Notes under the pieces: model-generated
Told to the model about the DNA's origin: nothing
Databases searched by the model: none
The model's input: only the letters and a program-made list of their open reading frames with translations
Program-made: the position numbers and the translations under genes
Shown: positions 1 to 8,517 of the stretch, piece by piece
Layout of the letters: each line of letters begins with the position of its first letter
Position numbering within the stretch: position 1 is the stretch's first letter
Virus record (IMG/VR): IMGVR_UViG_3300020187_000239
Location: 1 to 22,775 of that record
Length of the DNA: 22,775 nucleotides
Source of the DNA: a virus
Strand: one strand, 5' to 3'

Positions 1-3000
1 CAGCAAAAAACTGCTCGTGGTGGTGCGGTTATTGGTAATGCCTTGAAAACAATTTTCACAAAAACAGGAAAAACTGATACGCTCAATCAACTTGAAAATT
101 TAGGAATCGCAGTTCGCGATCTCGAGGGAAATACTATTGGAGCAAAACGCATACTTACCGATCTTGCCGATACGTTTGATACTCTTAGCGCTGCGCAAAA
201 AGCTCAGATTACTCAAACAATGGGTGGACTGTTTCACATCAATATTTTGAAAGCTGTTTTGAGTGATGCTGCTAAGCAAAATGGTATCATGGCCGAGGCT
301 ACTAGAATATCTGCTGGCGCTACAGATGAAGCTATACAAAAAAATGAAGAGTTGCGCAAAACAATGTCTGCAGTTGCCACAGAAACAGGACTTGCCATCA
401 AACAAGTTAGTACGCAAATTGGAGAAATTGCACTTGCTCCAGGAATGGAAAAGATTCTCAACGCTGTCAAGAGTCTTGCCGAAGGGCTGAGTGGGGTATT
501 GGGTGATGGAGAGGGTATGGGTAATAAATTCGCAACAGGTCTCCTGAAAGGTATTGGTAATGTTATTACTGGACCAGGACTTGTGGTCTTGGCAAGCGTA
601 TTTTTTAAACTCTTTGGTCAAGCATTAAAGTTTACAAAAGAAAGTTTGACTTCGTTAGTCGGCGTAACAACCGAAAAACAAAAACAAAAAGCCATACAAA
701 CAAGCTTGGTTGCATTGTTTGGTCAAAACGCAGCACTCAATAAAGAAATGTTGCGTACCGATATTGGTCGCACCGAAAAAGAAAAAATCATACTCGGGTT
801 GCTTAGAGCTCAGGTTGTGGAAGCTAGCTCATTAAACAAATTGACTGCTGGCATGGCTGGAACATTGTATCGAAAAGGATATGGTGCAAATTTGACGCCT
901 GTTGGTAAAAAAGCTGGTGGACACATTCCTAATTATGCAAATCCCGAACGTGCACAAGCTGCACAAGGTGGATATGCCGCTGGAAGTATTCGCACAATGA
1001 ACATGCCTGGCGAAGGCCCAGTCATATACAACAGCGCAGAAACAGTCAAAAATTTCGCAGGCTTTAAACAACCTGCAATCATGCCACCACAATCCAGCAA
1101 AGCTGGAAAAAACTATCAACAAGCATTTGGCGATATACATGGATTCGATCCATATGCTGCAGGAGGATATATACCGAATTTTAAGAAATCGAAAGCGAAA
1201 ACTAAGGAAAAAGCTGGACCTGATATTAATTTAAACAGGTTGTTTAAAGCACAAACAGAATCGATGGGGGTGTTATTGGGCTTTGGATCAGAGGGGGCCG
1301 CTAAAGGACAAGAGTATAGTCAAACATATAATAGTCTACCTCCGAAAGCTAAAGCAGCGTTAAAGAAGAAAAATGTAGTTGATCGTGGGACATCTCGGGT
1401 AGTTGCAGAATTGCCAACCAAGGCTGTTTATGAAATAACTGATGGGGACGTTGGAAGAATTCAGGGGGTTTTAGGGGAAAGTGAGTTAGAAAAGAAGCTT
1501 TATCACTATGTTGGCAACCCTTTTGATAAATTCTCTCAAGCCGTTGGAAAGGATATGTTTGGGGGTAAAATTGGTAAAGCTGGAATTAATGTTTTAAAGT
1601 CACATATGGAAGGTTCTGTATTGGGGGGTTTGTTTGAGGCTGCAGTTAGGGGATCTTTGGATAATAAAAAAGTTGCAGATAGTCAAGCCCCTTTTGATTT
1701 CACAGGATCTAACGCTAAGAATATTTCAGAGTTCATGGGCAATGATAATTTAGACCTTATTGAAGCAAAGTATAATTTATCTGCAGCAAAATCAGGTGGT
1801 ATTCCAAAGAAAATTTTAAATTATATAAATACAACTATTCCTGGTGCAACTACTGCTAGTAAGACATCTGCTCTTGGGGGCGTATTGACTAGAAAAGGTG
1901 ATGCCATGTACATTAACGACGAGCCATTTGATAGCAGAAGTGATAAGCAAAAAAAAGCTCTTAAGGGTAAAGGATTTGAGGGAACATTTGGTAGAAATAG
2001 TTTGAAAAAATTATTTAACTCTCGCGGATTCATCCCCAACTTCGCCGATCCATTATCAGATGCAATAGGCAGAGAAAAAGCAGCCGGTGTTCCAGTTTCA
2101 CAAATTCGAGTAGGATCGCACGGTTCACTCATGGGCAAGGGAAACCCCCTTGGCCTCGGCGTAACCAATACACATGATGAGCCAAATGGTTTGCGTGATG
2201 TGTTTGGTGCGAATGGATTTGTGCCGAATTATGCAGAAGGTTTTGCAGCCGGAGATATAGGTAAAGATGCTGGAAATAATGACGCAAGAAAAGCTCTCGC
2301 TAGAAAAATAAACGAGCAAATTCAAAGTATTGATGCTTCAATTTATTCAGAGGAAGACTACAGGAAAGAAATAGATAAAATCATTAAAAAACAAAAGAAA
2401 AATGGCAAATCTATTGAATTGAGTAAGAGTGGACTAGATAAGGCAAGTCAAATTTCAAAAAGAAATACCGCAGAAATACAAAAAAATACCGTATCACAAC
2501 AAGCAAACACCATAGCTTCTCAGTCTAACACAACACAAACGGCGGCCAACACCGCAAAAAGAAAAACGCTTGGAGCTAAATTGGTTGGCGGAATTAAAAA
2601 TATGAACCAAGGAATGGGCGGTATGGGCTTGATGATGGGACTACCAATGCTTGCGGGATTTATTCCTGGAGCAGATAAGCCTGGTTCTGCGGGAGGTATG
2701 GTTTCTGGCGCACTCTCTGGCGCGGCAACGGGGGCAAGTATTGGTATGATGTTTCCTGGTTGGGGTACTGCAATTGGTGCTGCAGTGGGTGCCCTAGGAG
2801 GGTTTGTGACTTCTTTAGATTCAGCTAAAGACGCAATCAAAGAAGAAGCTTATGCAAGAGGACAATTCTTGGCGGCTTCTTTCGGAGGTGTGGGACAAAA
2901 AATATTCTCAGAAGGAAGCTCTGAAGAGATAAAAAGAAAGAAAAGTATATTTGGTACATTTGGTAGTATACCTGAAGAGGTAGATTTTGACTGGTTTGAT

Positions 3001-5250
3001 TCTGCTATGGAGATGTTCAGTTCTACTGGTACGTCAAAATTTAAAACCAAAAGAGAGGTTGATCGATTGAGGGAAGATATGATGAGTAAAATGGGTCCCA
3101 CTATAAGAGAAGAATTTCTTGATAGTTTAGGGTCTTTTGGTGACGAAGAAATGAATTTGCCTAAAATAATCTTCGATCAAGAGGCGGCAAAGAAGACAAT
3201 TAGCACGAAAGAAACGGAGGTAATAAAAGCTTCTGAATTTAAGGATATTTTACAGTCTTCTGGAGCTTTGAATGATATAGATGTTTTGTCTGCACTAGCA
3301 AAAAGCCTTGTGAAGCAATATAAGGTTGAGGAAGTGAATGTAAAGAAAACTAACAACGCAATTATTACTCGACTCAATAAGGAAAAAATCTCTCTTTCAG
3401 CTCAAGACACTTTTAATGAAGCCATGAACACATCTGCTGTTTTTGGTCAAATGATGGCTGAACAATATCAGTTTAAAATGGCAACAATGTCTGCCTACAT
3501 GACCGAAGAAGAAATTGCGTCAGCCAAGCTGTCCGAAGCAAAAAGAGTTGCCGCAGACGCATACACTAAGTCGGTCAAAGAGGGGGAGCAAAAAGAAAAA
3601 GAATCAATTATTAATTTATTAAAAGGTGACAAATACAAAACCGGATTAACGGACTATTTAAAAACAAACAGTCTGGATGAAACAAGCTTTGGATCAAAAA
3701 GCTTGGAAGAGCTGCAAACTGCTGCCACAGAAATTGTTGGTGGTATTGCAGGTGGAGATAAAGTTATAGCAGAAATTATTGACAATCAAAACGAAAAATT
3801 AAGAATTCAAGAAGAAAAATACGAAAATATCAAAACACTTGCCGAATCAAGAGCCGAACTTGAGAAAAGAATAGCTGACGAATTACTCCGTCAACAAACT
3901 GGACCTGGCTCTTTTGGTAGGGGTATGGAGAGGGGTTTTTCTGATATGCGAAAACAAACTGAAAAAATGGATTACATGCTTGGAGCACAAATTCCTCAAA
4001 ACTTTGCGAATGGATTGGCCACTGCAATGAGCGAAGCTCTTTCTGGTGCAAAAGATTTGGATGATGCTTTGCGTGACGCCGCCATAGGTTTCTTGCAAAC
4101 CATTCAGCAAGCAATGATGCAAAAAGCTGCCAATAATATTGTTGGTATGCTTCCATTCTCTCGCGGCGGAAATGTAAGGAAATATTCTCAAGGAGGCGGT
4201 GTGCCTGCTATGGTCAGTAATGGTGAATATGTGATGGGTCGCGATGCAGTAAATAAATATGGCGGATCATTCATGCATGGAATGAATGCTGGTGGAAGTA
4301 TTCCTGGATTTAGTAATGGTGGTAAGCTTGAAGGTTTTCAATATAAGTCTGGTCGCGCATATCAAAACAAAAAAATGAGCGGTCGTTTTTATTCTCAATC
4401 TGGGAACGTGGGGCTTTCTGAGGATGCATCTGCTCTCGAGGGCGCACTACAAGACAAGCGCGAAAAAGAAGAGAAAGCTATTCAGGATGCAAAAGCAAAT
4501 GCAGAACGAAGAAATGCCAGGGTAAATAAAATTATAAGTTTTGTGGGTAGTGTTGCGATGGCAGGAATAACTTCTGGCATGATGGAAAAATTTGGGCCAA
4601 AAACTCCTGTTGGAAAAGGTACTGTTTTGAGTGCTACTGCAGATGGAGGTTTTTCGGGAGCTCAGGGTTACGGTACAGTTCTTAAGACTCCTGCCTCTGG
4701 ATACCCAGCAGCAACTATGCCTGACGCTTTATCGGCGTTTAGGGGTGGGCAGAGCAATCTCTCAACTCCGACTCGCCCGGGTAGTGTTGGAGCTTGGTTT
4801 CTTGACCCAACAAATAGATACATGGGTGGGCCAATTCGCAAATACGCAAGCGGTGGCCACATTGCAGGAAAATCTGGTATCGACCAAATTCCAGCCATGC
4901 TCAGCGAAGGAGAGTATGTTATTCGCGCAAGTAGTGCTCGTCAAATTGGCAAGCCAATGCTAGATCAAATAAATGCAGGAAAATTTAATGATGGTGGACC
5001 AATCGAAAAACTTGCAGAAAATTCAGAAACCTCTGGGTCAGGAGGAAGCACAAACAATATAAATATCTCGGTTAATATTGAAGGCGGATCTGTGAAGGGA
5101 GAAAATAAATCTTCTGATAAGGGATCTACTGACGTATCTGCAGGTAGTCAAAATCAAGAAGGTTCTCTTGCGATCGCCGAAAAAATAAAACAACAAGTAT
5201 TATCTGTTATTGTTGAAGAGCAACGTCCAGGAGGATTATTGAGTGATTGA
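1..5250 (+). CDS. Phage tail tape measure protein (5'-partial), TP901 type, with embedded cargo domain
   Basis: The frame is open from base 1, so the true start lies upstream. Residues are counted from the TTG at 43. The protein sets tail length, fills the tail tube and is normally ejected with the DNA. Residues 10-150 resemble the TP901 tape-measure core. Hydrophobic segments lie near 170-195 and at about 863-925 (Gly/Ala-rich), as expected of a protein that meets the host membrane. Residues 292-731 carry four G-x-(I/V)-PN-(F/Y) linkers around a nuclease-like cassette. A likely coiled coil lies at 1244-1285. Two Gly-rich blocks with a P-A-M-(V/L)-S-x-G-E-Y-V motif (about 1376-1417 and 1595-1652) are typical of tape-measure C-termini. 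At least 1749 residues are visible. The gene ends in TGA, overlapping the possible TTG start of the next gene. I am very sure of the family, less so of the cassette. Confidence 0.93.
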   Translation, partial: QQKTARGGAVIGNALKTIFTKTGKTDTLNQLENLGIAVRDLEGNTIGAKRILTDLADTFDTLSAAQKAQITQTMGGLFHINILKAVLSDAAKQNGIMAEATRISAGATDEAIQKNEELRKTMSAVATETGLAIKQVSTQIGEIALAPGMEKILNAVKSLAEGLSGVLGDGEGMGNKFATGLLKGIGNVITGPGLVVLASVFFKLFGQALKFTKESLTSLVGVTTEKQKQKAIQTSLVALFGQNAALNKEMLRTDIGRTEKEKIILGLLRAQVVEASSLNKLTAGMAGTLYRKGYGANLTPVGKKAGGHIPNYANPERAQAAQGGYAAGSIRTMNMPGEGPVIYNSAETVKNFAGFKQPAIMPPQSSKAGKNYQQAFGDIHGFDPYAAGGYIPNFKKSKAKTKEKAGPDINLNRLFKAQTESMGVLLGFGSEGAAKGQEYSQTYNSLPPKAKAALKKKNVVDRGTSRVVAELPTKAVYEITDGDVGRIQGVLGESELEKKLYHYVGNPFDKFSQAVGKDMFGGKIGKAGINVLKSHMEGSVLGGLFEAAVRGSLDNKKVADSQAPFDFTGSNAKNISEFMGNDNLDLIEAKYNLSAAKSGGIPKKILNYINTTIPGATTASKTSALGGVLTRKGDAMYINDEPFDSRSDKQKKALKGKGFEGTFGRNSLKKLFNSRGFIPNFADPLSDAIGREKAAGVPVSQIRVGSHGSLMGKGNPLGLGVTNTHDEPNGLRDVFGANGFVPNYAEGFAAGDIGKDAGNNDARKALARKINEQIQSIDASIYSEEDYRKEIDKIIKKQKKNGKSIELSKSGLDKASQISKRNTAEIQKNTVSQQANTIASQSNTTQTAANTAKRKTLGAKLVGGIKNMNQGMGGMGLMMGLPMLAGFIPGADKPGSAGGMVSGALSGAATGASIGMMFPGWGTAIGAAVGALGGFVTSLDSAKDAIKEEAYARGQFLAASFGGVGQKIFSEGSSEEIKRKKSIFGTFGSIPEEVDFDWFDSAMEMFSSTGTSKFKTKREVDRLREDMMSKMGPTIREEFLDSLGSFGDEEMNLPKIIFDQEAAKKTISTKETEVIKASEFKDILQSSGALNDIDVLSALAKSLVKQYKVEEVNVKKTNNAIITRLNKEKISLSAQDTFNEAMNTSAVFGQMMAEQYQFKMATMSAYMTEEEIASAKLSEAKRVAADAYTKSVKEGEQKEKESIINLLKGDKYKTGLTDYLKTNSLDETSFGSKSLEELQTAATEIVGGIAGGDKVIAEIIDNQNEKLRIQEEKYENIKTLAESRAELEKRIADELLRQQTGPGSFGRGMERGFSDMRKQTEKMDYMLGAQIPQNFANGLATAMSEALSGAKDLDDALRDAAIGFLQTIQQAMMQKAANNIVGMLPFSRGGNVRKYSQGGGVPAMVSNGEYVMGRDAVNKYGGSFMHGMNAGGSIPGFSNGGKLEGFQYKSGRAYQNKKMSGRFYSQSGNVGLSEDASALEGALQDKREKEEKAIQDAKANAERRNARVNKIISFVGSVAMAGITSGMMEKFGPKTPVGKGTVLSATADGGFSGAQGYGTVLKTPASGYPAATMPDALSAFRGGQSNLSTPTRPGSVGAWFLDPTNRYMGGPIRKYASGGHIAGKSGIDQIPAMLSEGEYVIRASSARQIGKPMLDQINAGKFNDGGPIEKLAENSETSGSGGSTNNINISVNIEGGSVKGENKSSDKGSTDVSAGSQNQEGSLAIAEKIKQQVLSVIVEEQRPGGLLSD
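916..2235 (+). repeat. Four G-x-(I/V)-PN-(F/Y) linker motifs in the tape measure
   Basis: The copies read GGHIPNYA (916-939), GGYIPNF (1162-1182), GFIPNFA (2026-2046) and GFVPNYA (2215-2235). The stretch before copy 2 (QPAIMPP at about 1066-1086, then a HGFDPYAA-like sequence) and the one between copies 3 and 4 (AAGVPVSQIRV, then NPLGLGVTNTHDEPNGL) look like conserved spacer peptides. I recall similar spacers in tape measures of other phages. They seem to mark boundaries between removable segments; what they do is unknown to me. Confidence 0.75.
1183..2025 (+). other. Cargo cassette in tape measure with PD-(D/E)XK nuclease-like core
   Basis: This is the segment between the second and third PNF linkers (residues 381-661). 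It contains G-L-F-E-A-A with E532, then A-P-F-D-F with D552, then D-L-I-E-A-K with E574 and K576. The order E ... D ... E-x-K, with 21 residues between D and E, fits a PD-(D/E)XK nuclease active site. A conserved glutamate on the first helix and an aromatic-Asp-aromatic strand are common in that fold. Glycine codon use differs from upstream: nine GGG codons in 1261-1900 against three in 43-1190. Nuclease activity is inferred from the motif only. It could instead be a catalytically dead structural insert. Confidence 0.55.
4168..4998 (+). repeat. Two Gly-rich GEYV blocks at the tape-measure C-terminus
   Basis: The block at about 4168-4293 has GGGVPAMVSNGEYVM followed by an alternating Gly/Asn segment. 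The block at about 4828-4998 has IDQIPAMLSEGEYVIRA followed by INAGKFNDGG. Both follow an (I/V)-R-K-Y-(S/A)-x-G-G start, so they are diverged copies of one module. They lie near the C-terminus, in the part of the tape measure expected near the tip end of the tail. Confidence 0.7.
5229..5235 (+). promoter_or_regulatory. Strong Shine-Dalgarno (AGGAGGA) inside the end of the tape measure gene
   Basis: This is the only full consensus ribosome binding site I see at a gene junction in the window. It lies 11 bases before the TTG at 5247 and 17 bases before the ATG at 5253. The spacing slightly favours the TTG; codon preference favours the ATG. Most later junctions have no clear site and rely on overlap. 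Confidence 0.6.
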
Positions 5251-5255
5251 TCATG
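5247..5255 (+). other. Gene junction TTGATCATG, first copy
   Basis: The upstream stop TGA (5248-5250), a possible TTG start (5247) and the ATG (5253) lie in one 9-base string containing the palindrome TGATCA. The same 9 bases recur at 6371-6379 at the next junction. This fits a gene duplication that carried its boundary along. Confidence 0.6.
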
Positions 5256-6374
5256 AGTTATTCGAATTACGAACAAACTGTAGTAGTAAATGGTCATCGA
5301 TTGCTGGGAGTACAAAGTGTTGATGGAAGTTATGGTATCAATGAAAAACCAATTCGCGTGGCGGGTGTTGGTTTTATCGATGCTGCGCCCAATGCGCCAC
5401 TGCAAGGAAATTTTAGTATAAATCGAAAAATGGTGGGCAGAGATCCACTGTTGGAAACCGATTCTCTGGGAAAATATATCTACGACGAAGCAGAAATTGA
5501 TGGTGTTATCATGTACGACAATGACGCCAAGGGCTTTGGGTTTACAAAAGGTAGGGTATCGAAATACAATGTAACATGCGGCGTAGGAAATGTTCCAGAT
5601 ATACAAACTGATATAACTGTATATGGTAATCTTGGAAAGAATGTATCAAGCGGATCAACTTATGCAGTAAATCAATTGAATCAATATTATCCTTTTGAAG
5701 TTGATGATAGTTACAGTGTTGCAATTGTATATTTAAATGGATCGGATGTTACTGCTCGGTGGAATGATGCTTCATTGACTATACAATACGATGTTTATCA
5801 ATCGCTTTCGGAAACAACAAGTTTTAGAAGGCGCGGTTCATTGAAAAGAGCTTATCTTGGAAAGGATGCTTTTATTTTTAAACCTTTTGAAAACGTTATT
5901 ACTCATGAAGATCAAGTCATACAATATCCTGATCAGTCAAGTATCAAATTGATTGTGAGTGATTTTAGTATAGATGCGGTTGTTGATTTTAGTTATAGTA
6001 GATCAATAAATGTTGTGCCTGTTTATGCATTAAGTAAAGGAAGTGCTGTAACTTGGCAAACAGGGGAAACCCTCAAAGATCCAAAATTGGAACCTGTGCA
6101 AATGGACACACAATATCCGATTGAAACAGATATTACTATAACCATGATTGCAAATGAATATGAAGTGCGCGAAATAAAAGATCGATTGCAAGCCGCACCA
6201 CAAAGTGATATAACAATACAGATTTGCGATGCCAATGATCATGCCAATGTAATAAATAGTTTTGTGGGTAAAAATGTGCGACTAATAAGCGAAAGTATAA
6301 ACAGTACAATCGACGGAGAGATGAATATATCTTTGTCCTATAAAAGTTATGAATCTTATCATAACGAACTTTGA
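5253..6374 (+). CDS. Tail protein, paralogue of the next gene (function unknown)
   Basis: The product has 373 residues, or 375 if it starts at the TTG at 5247. I do not recognise a named family. It has no signal peptide or membrane segment and is rich in beta-strand pattern. The N-terminal half has VNGHRLLGVQSV, a P-x-x-P-L-Q-G-N-F-S-I segment and ends in a D-I-T-V-Y-G strand. The C-terminal half has D-I-T-I-T and D-I-T-I-Q strands and closes with S-E-S-I-N-S-T-I-D-G and N-I-S-L-S-Y. The same order of elements is found in the next protein, so the two are probably paralogues. Its place directly after the tape measure and before the gpM-like gene suggests a structural tail or tail-tip part of tube-like fold; that is an inference. 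It is probably cotranslated with the tape measure. Confidence 0.85.
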   Translation: MSYSNYEQTVVVNGHRLLGVQSVDGSYGINEKPIRVAGVGFIDAAPNAPLQGNFSINRKMVGRDPLLETDSLGKYIYDEAEIDGVIMYDNDAKGFGFTKGRVSKYNVTCGVGNVPDIQTDITVYGNLGKNVSSGSTYAVNQLNQYYPFEVDDSYSVAIVYLNGSDVTARWNDASLTIQYDVYQSLSETTSFRRRGSLKRAYLGKDAFIFKPFENVITHEDQVIQYPDQSSIKLIVSDFSIDAVVDFSYSRSINVVPVYALSKGSAVTWQTGETLKDPKLEPVQMDTQYPIETDITITMIANEYEVREIKDRLQAAPQSDITIQICDANDHANVINSFVGKNVRLISESINSTIDGEMNISLSYKSYESYHNEL

Positions 6375-6379
6375 TCATG
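6371..6379 (+). other. Gene junction TTGATCATG, second copy
   Basis: Same string as at 5247-5255, again holding the upstream TGA stop (6372-6374) and the downstream ATG (6377). No Shine-Dalgarno sequence stands before this copy. Confidence 0.6.
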
Positions 6380-7297
6380 GCGCGACCTTTTTTAAGATTT
6401 GAAGATGGTAAGATAACCTTGAATAATAAGGATCTTATGGTTAACTCTGCAAATCTATCGATCGCCCCAAGCTTAACTGTTGAAAAAGTGTACGGCGATT
6501 ATGATGAATCAATTGGTGGTGCACGAACAGAGTTTGTAAAATTTGCGCCAACACAAAATTTACGAGGACAATTAAGTATATCTTTTTATATATCTTCTGA
6601 TGTTATTTCTCCGAATAGTGTTGATAGATTGTTTGAATTGATTGATGTAGCAAATCCAGCGAATGCAAAAAATACAATTTCCGAAGCTCCAATAAATGGT
6701 AACATAGTTGGGCGTTATAGTTTTGATAATATGTTTTTGACTGGTTTTAATTTTCAAATGAGTCCATTTCAATTGATTGTTGCAAATGCAACGTACGATA
6801 TTTATGGATCAATTCACAGTATGACTGACAGATATTTTTCAAAATCAGATGTGGATTTCGCGCATGCTATGAAATCATTCGGTCAAATAAAAATAAGCAA
6901 TCAAGAAAGCGATGAAGAGTTTGAGATGGCGAGTCTAAGATACAATATAAATGTGGAGAGAAAAATCAGCAACAAGATAAGAGAGAATGAAAATACCGCG
7001 ATTAATACATATGCTGGCGGTGCATTGCCAGATCGTGTGAGTGTAGAATCAATCACTTCAGAAGCGACAATAGAATGTAACGATATGATAGACAATTTGA
7101 ATCCATATGGCGATCAGCAATTCACAAGCAATCCTGCAACGATTCCAGATTCCGCAGTTGATATATTTATGTATTCATTGGGTGGAGAGCGAATATCTAG
7201 ATTTCGATGCCAAGGAAAAATTCAAAATCAAAACGTTGCGATATCTGAGGGTTCCCATGCGAAAAGCAGTATAACAATAAAACAAATAATCAAATAA
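6377..7297 (+). CDS. Tail protein, second paralogue (function unknown)
   Basis: The product has 306 residues from the ATG at 6377 (308 from the TTG at 6371). It shares the layout of the previous protein: an L-N-N-K-D-L opening, A-P-T-x-N-L-R-G-Q-L-S-I (compare A-P-L-Q-G-N-F-S-I), a first half ending in Y-D-I-Y-G-S (compare D-I-T-V-Y-G-N), and a C-terminus with D-I-F-M and V-A-I-S-E-G then S-I-T-I-K. No catalytic motif is visible. The start has no clear ribosome binding site. The preceding TGA ends two bases before the ATG, so translation is probably coupled. The last base of its TAA is the first base of the next ATG (TAATG). It is probably a structural tail-tip component. Confidence 0.84.
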   Translation: MARPFLRFEDGKITLNNKDLMVNSANLSIAPSLTVEKVYGDYDESIGGARTEFVKFAPTQNLRGQLSISFYISSDVISPNSVDRLFELIDVANPANAKNTISEAPINGNIVGRYSFDNMFLTGFNFQMSPFQLIVANATYDIYGSIHSMTDRYFSKSDVDFAHAMKSFGQIKISNQESDEEFEMASLRYNINVERKISNKIRENENTAINTYAGGALPDRVSVESITSEATIECNDMIDNLNPYGDQQFTSNPATIPDSAVDIFMYSLGGERISRFRCQGKIQNQNVAISEGSHAKSSITIKQIIK

Positions 7298-8517
7298 TGC
7301 AAAACCTAACAAACATATCCAATTATCTTGGAGAGTATAAAACTGGTGTTGATTATAAAAAATTTGATTTTGTATATAACAAAGCAGATGGTCTGTATTA
7401 TTATGCAAAAGATGATATATCTTGGCAGGATGAGTATATAGTGTCTGATGTAAATCGTTTTACTTTGGATCCAAAGGGTCCGCTATATAATGGATTGCAG
7501 ACGTATTATCTTTTCGACTCACAAAATAACATGACCAATTATAAAGTTGGTCAACAAATAAAAATAGAGGGATCTACTTTCACAAATAATGGTCAATATA
7601 AAATAATCGATATTGAGGAGAATTACAATCCAAATGCAATAAAAGCTGGAGATTATATTCTTTCTGAGATCTTGAATGGCACAGAGGGTATGTCTGATTG
7701 GTTCGAGTCTGACTGGTTTCTTTTCGGAGAAAAAAATTTTTATTGGCCTGGTAGAGATTTTTCGGCATACGTAGATAGTTATATTGATTTGTTACAAGTT
7801 TATGAGTCAAGCGGAACGACTTTATCAAAAGAACAGTGGGGTCGTCAACATTATAAAGATTACGGAGAATCAGAAAATAGATCGATACCCCTCAATAGCG
7901 TAGGCAACTGGATGTATAACCCTTTTCTTGGGTGGGTATATGCATCCAGCTCAAGCTTGAATCCATCAGATAAATCTATATGGTTTTATATAGGCGGACA
8001 ATCAAAACAAGACGATCCCAAAAATTCTATTTGGTTTTTTTCAAAAAAAGATTGGACTAGTGGCGATAAGGCTGTATTGTATTATGAAGAAGAAGCTGAC
8101 GATGAATATGGTTTTGTAAAAACAGACGAAAACAAAACGTTTCAAAGCGACAACACAAAAGAAATAAATGTTAGCTCTGACGGTTCCGTAATGATCGCTC
8201 GAACCGACTCATCAATTACTAGATATACAAAAGCTGGTAACGTTTGGAGTGGTGGCGCTTCACTCGATTTTAATGGTGCTGCATTTAGATATCTTGCTTG
8301 CGATGAAAATTGTAATACTATTGCAGTGTTAACATACAAGGATCGATATTATACATTAAATTCTAGCATAGTACTAGATTACAAAACTGATTATGAATAT
8401 AATTCAAAAAAAGTAGATTCGAGTTATTCTATAATAATCAGCGGAGTGCCTTGGACGACCGTAAATCAGTCTGTAACAAGAGAAAATTTAATAGATTTTG
8501 AGGAAATAATAATTTAA
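7297..8517 (+). CDS. N-terminal part of a large tail-tip protein, cut by an in-frame TAA
   Basis: The product has 406 residues. The ATG overlaps the previous stop (TAATG). Order of parts: residues 17-42 (FDFVYNKADGLYYYAKDDI) resemble a CBM5/12-type carbohydrate-binding strand pair. Residues 148-198 resemble the Y-x-x-x-x-x-DL ... HY-x-x-x-G-E-S-E-x-R repeat known from many large surface and phage proteins. Residues 203-253 form a Trp/Tyr module (NWMY, LGWVY, WFY) that recurs in the gpJ homologue. From about residue 284, V-S-S-D-G-S-V and C-D-E-N-C-N-T-I-A-V look like beta-propeller blade strands. The frame stops at TAA 8515-8517, yet the same frame stays open for 3,285 more bases. The gene is therefore probably the front of one protein of about 1,500 residues, broken or conditionally split. 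Confidence 0.8.
   Translation: MQNLTNISNYLGEYKTGVDYKKFDFVYNKADGLYYYAKDDISWQDEYIVSDVNRFTLDPKGPLYNGLQTYYLFDSQNNMTNYKVGQQIKIEGSTFTNNGQYKIIDIEENYNPNAIKAGDYILSEILNGTEGMSDWFESDWFLFGEKNFYWPGRDFSAYVDSYIDLLQVYESSGTTLSKEQWGRQHYKDYGESENRSIPLNSVGNWMYNPFLGWVYASSSSLNPSDKSIWFYIGGQSKQDDPKNSIWFFSKKDWTSGDKAVLYYEEEADDEYGFVKTDENKTFQSDNTKEINVSSDGSVMIARTDSSITRYTKAGNVWSGGASLDFNGAAFRYLACDENCNTIAVLTYKDRYYTLNSSIVLDYKTDYEYNSKKVDSSYSIIISGVPWTTVNQSVTRENLIDFEEIII
7903..8055 (+). repeat. Trp/Tyr module NWMY-LGWVY-WFY, copy 1
   Basis: Residues 203-253 of the N-terminal tip protein. NWMY, three residues, LGWVY, 13 residues, then WFYIGG and a later WFF. It is about 50 residues long and lies between other inserted modules. 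A diverged copy sits in the gpJ homologue at 17827-17975. Similar GW-x-Y/W-x-Y repeats occur at the ends of various bacterial surface proteins; binding to a surface polymer is a guess. Confidence 0.65.

Noticed and set aside
2520-2840. Open minus-strand frame of 106 codons opposite the Gly/Ala-rich part of the tape measure
   Set aside because: Its Pro/Ala/Ile-rich translation is the complement of Gly/Ala-rich coding sequence; it has no start signal and no recognisable domain.
5154-5606. Minus-strand frame of 150 codons across the tape measure end and next gene
   Set aside because: It spans the junction of two well-supported plus-strand genes, has no ribosome binding site and no coherent protein pattern.
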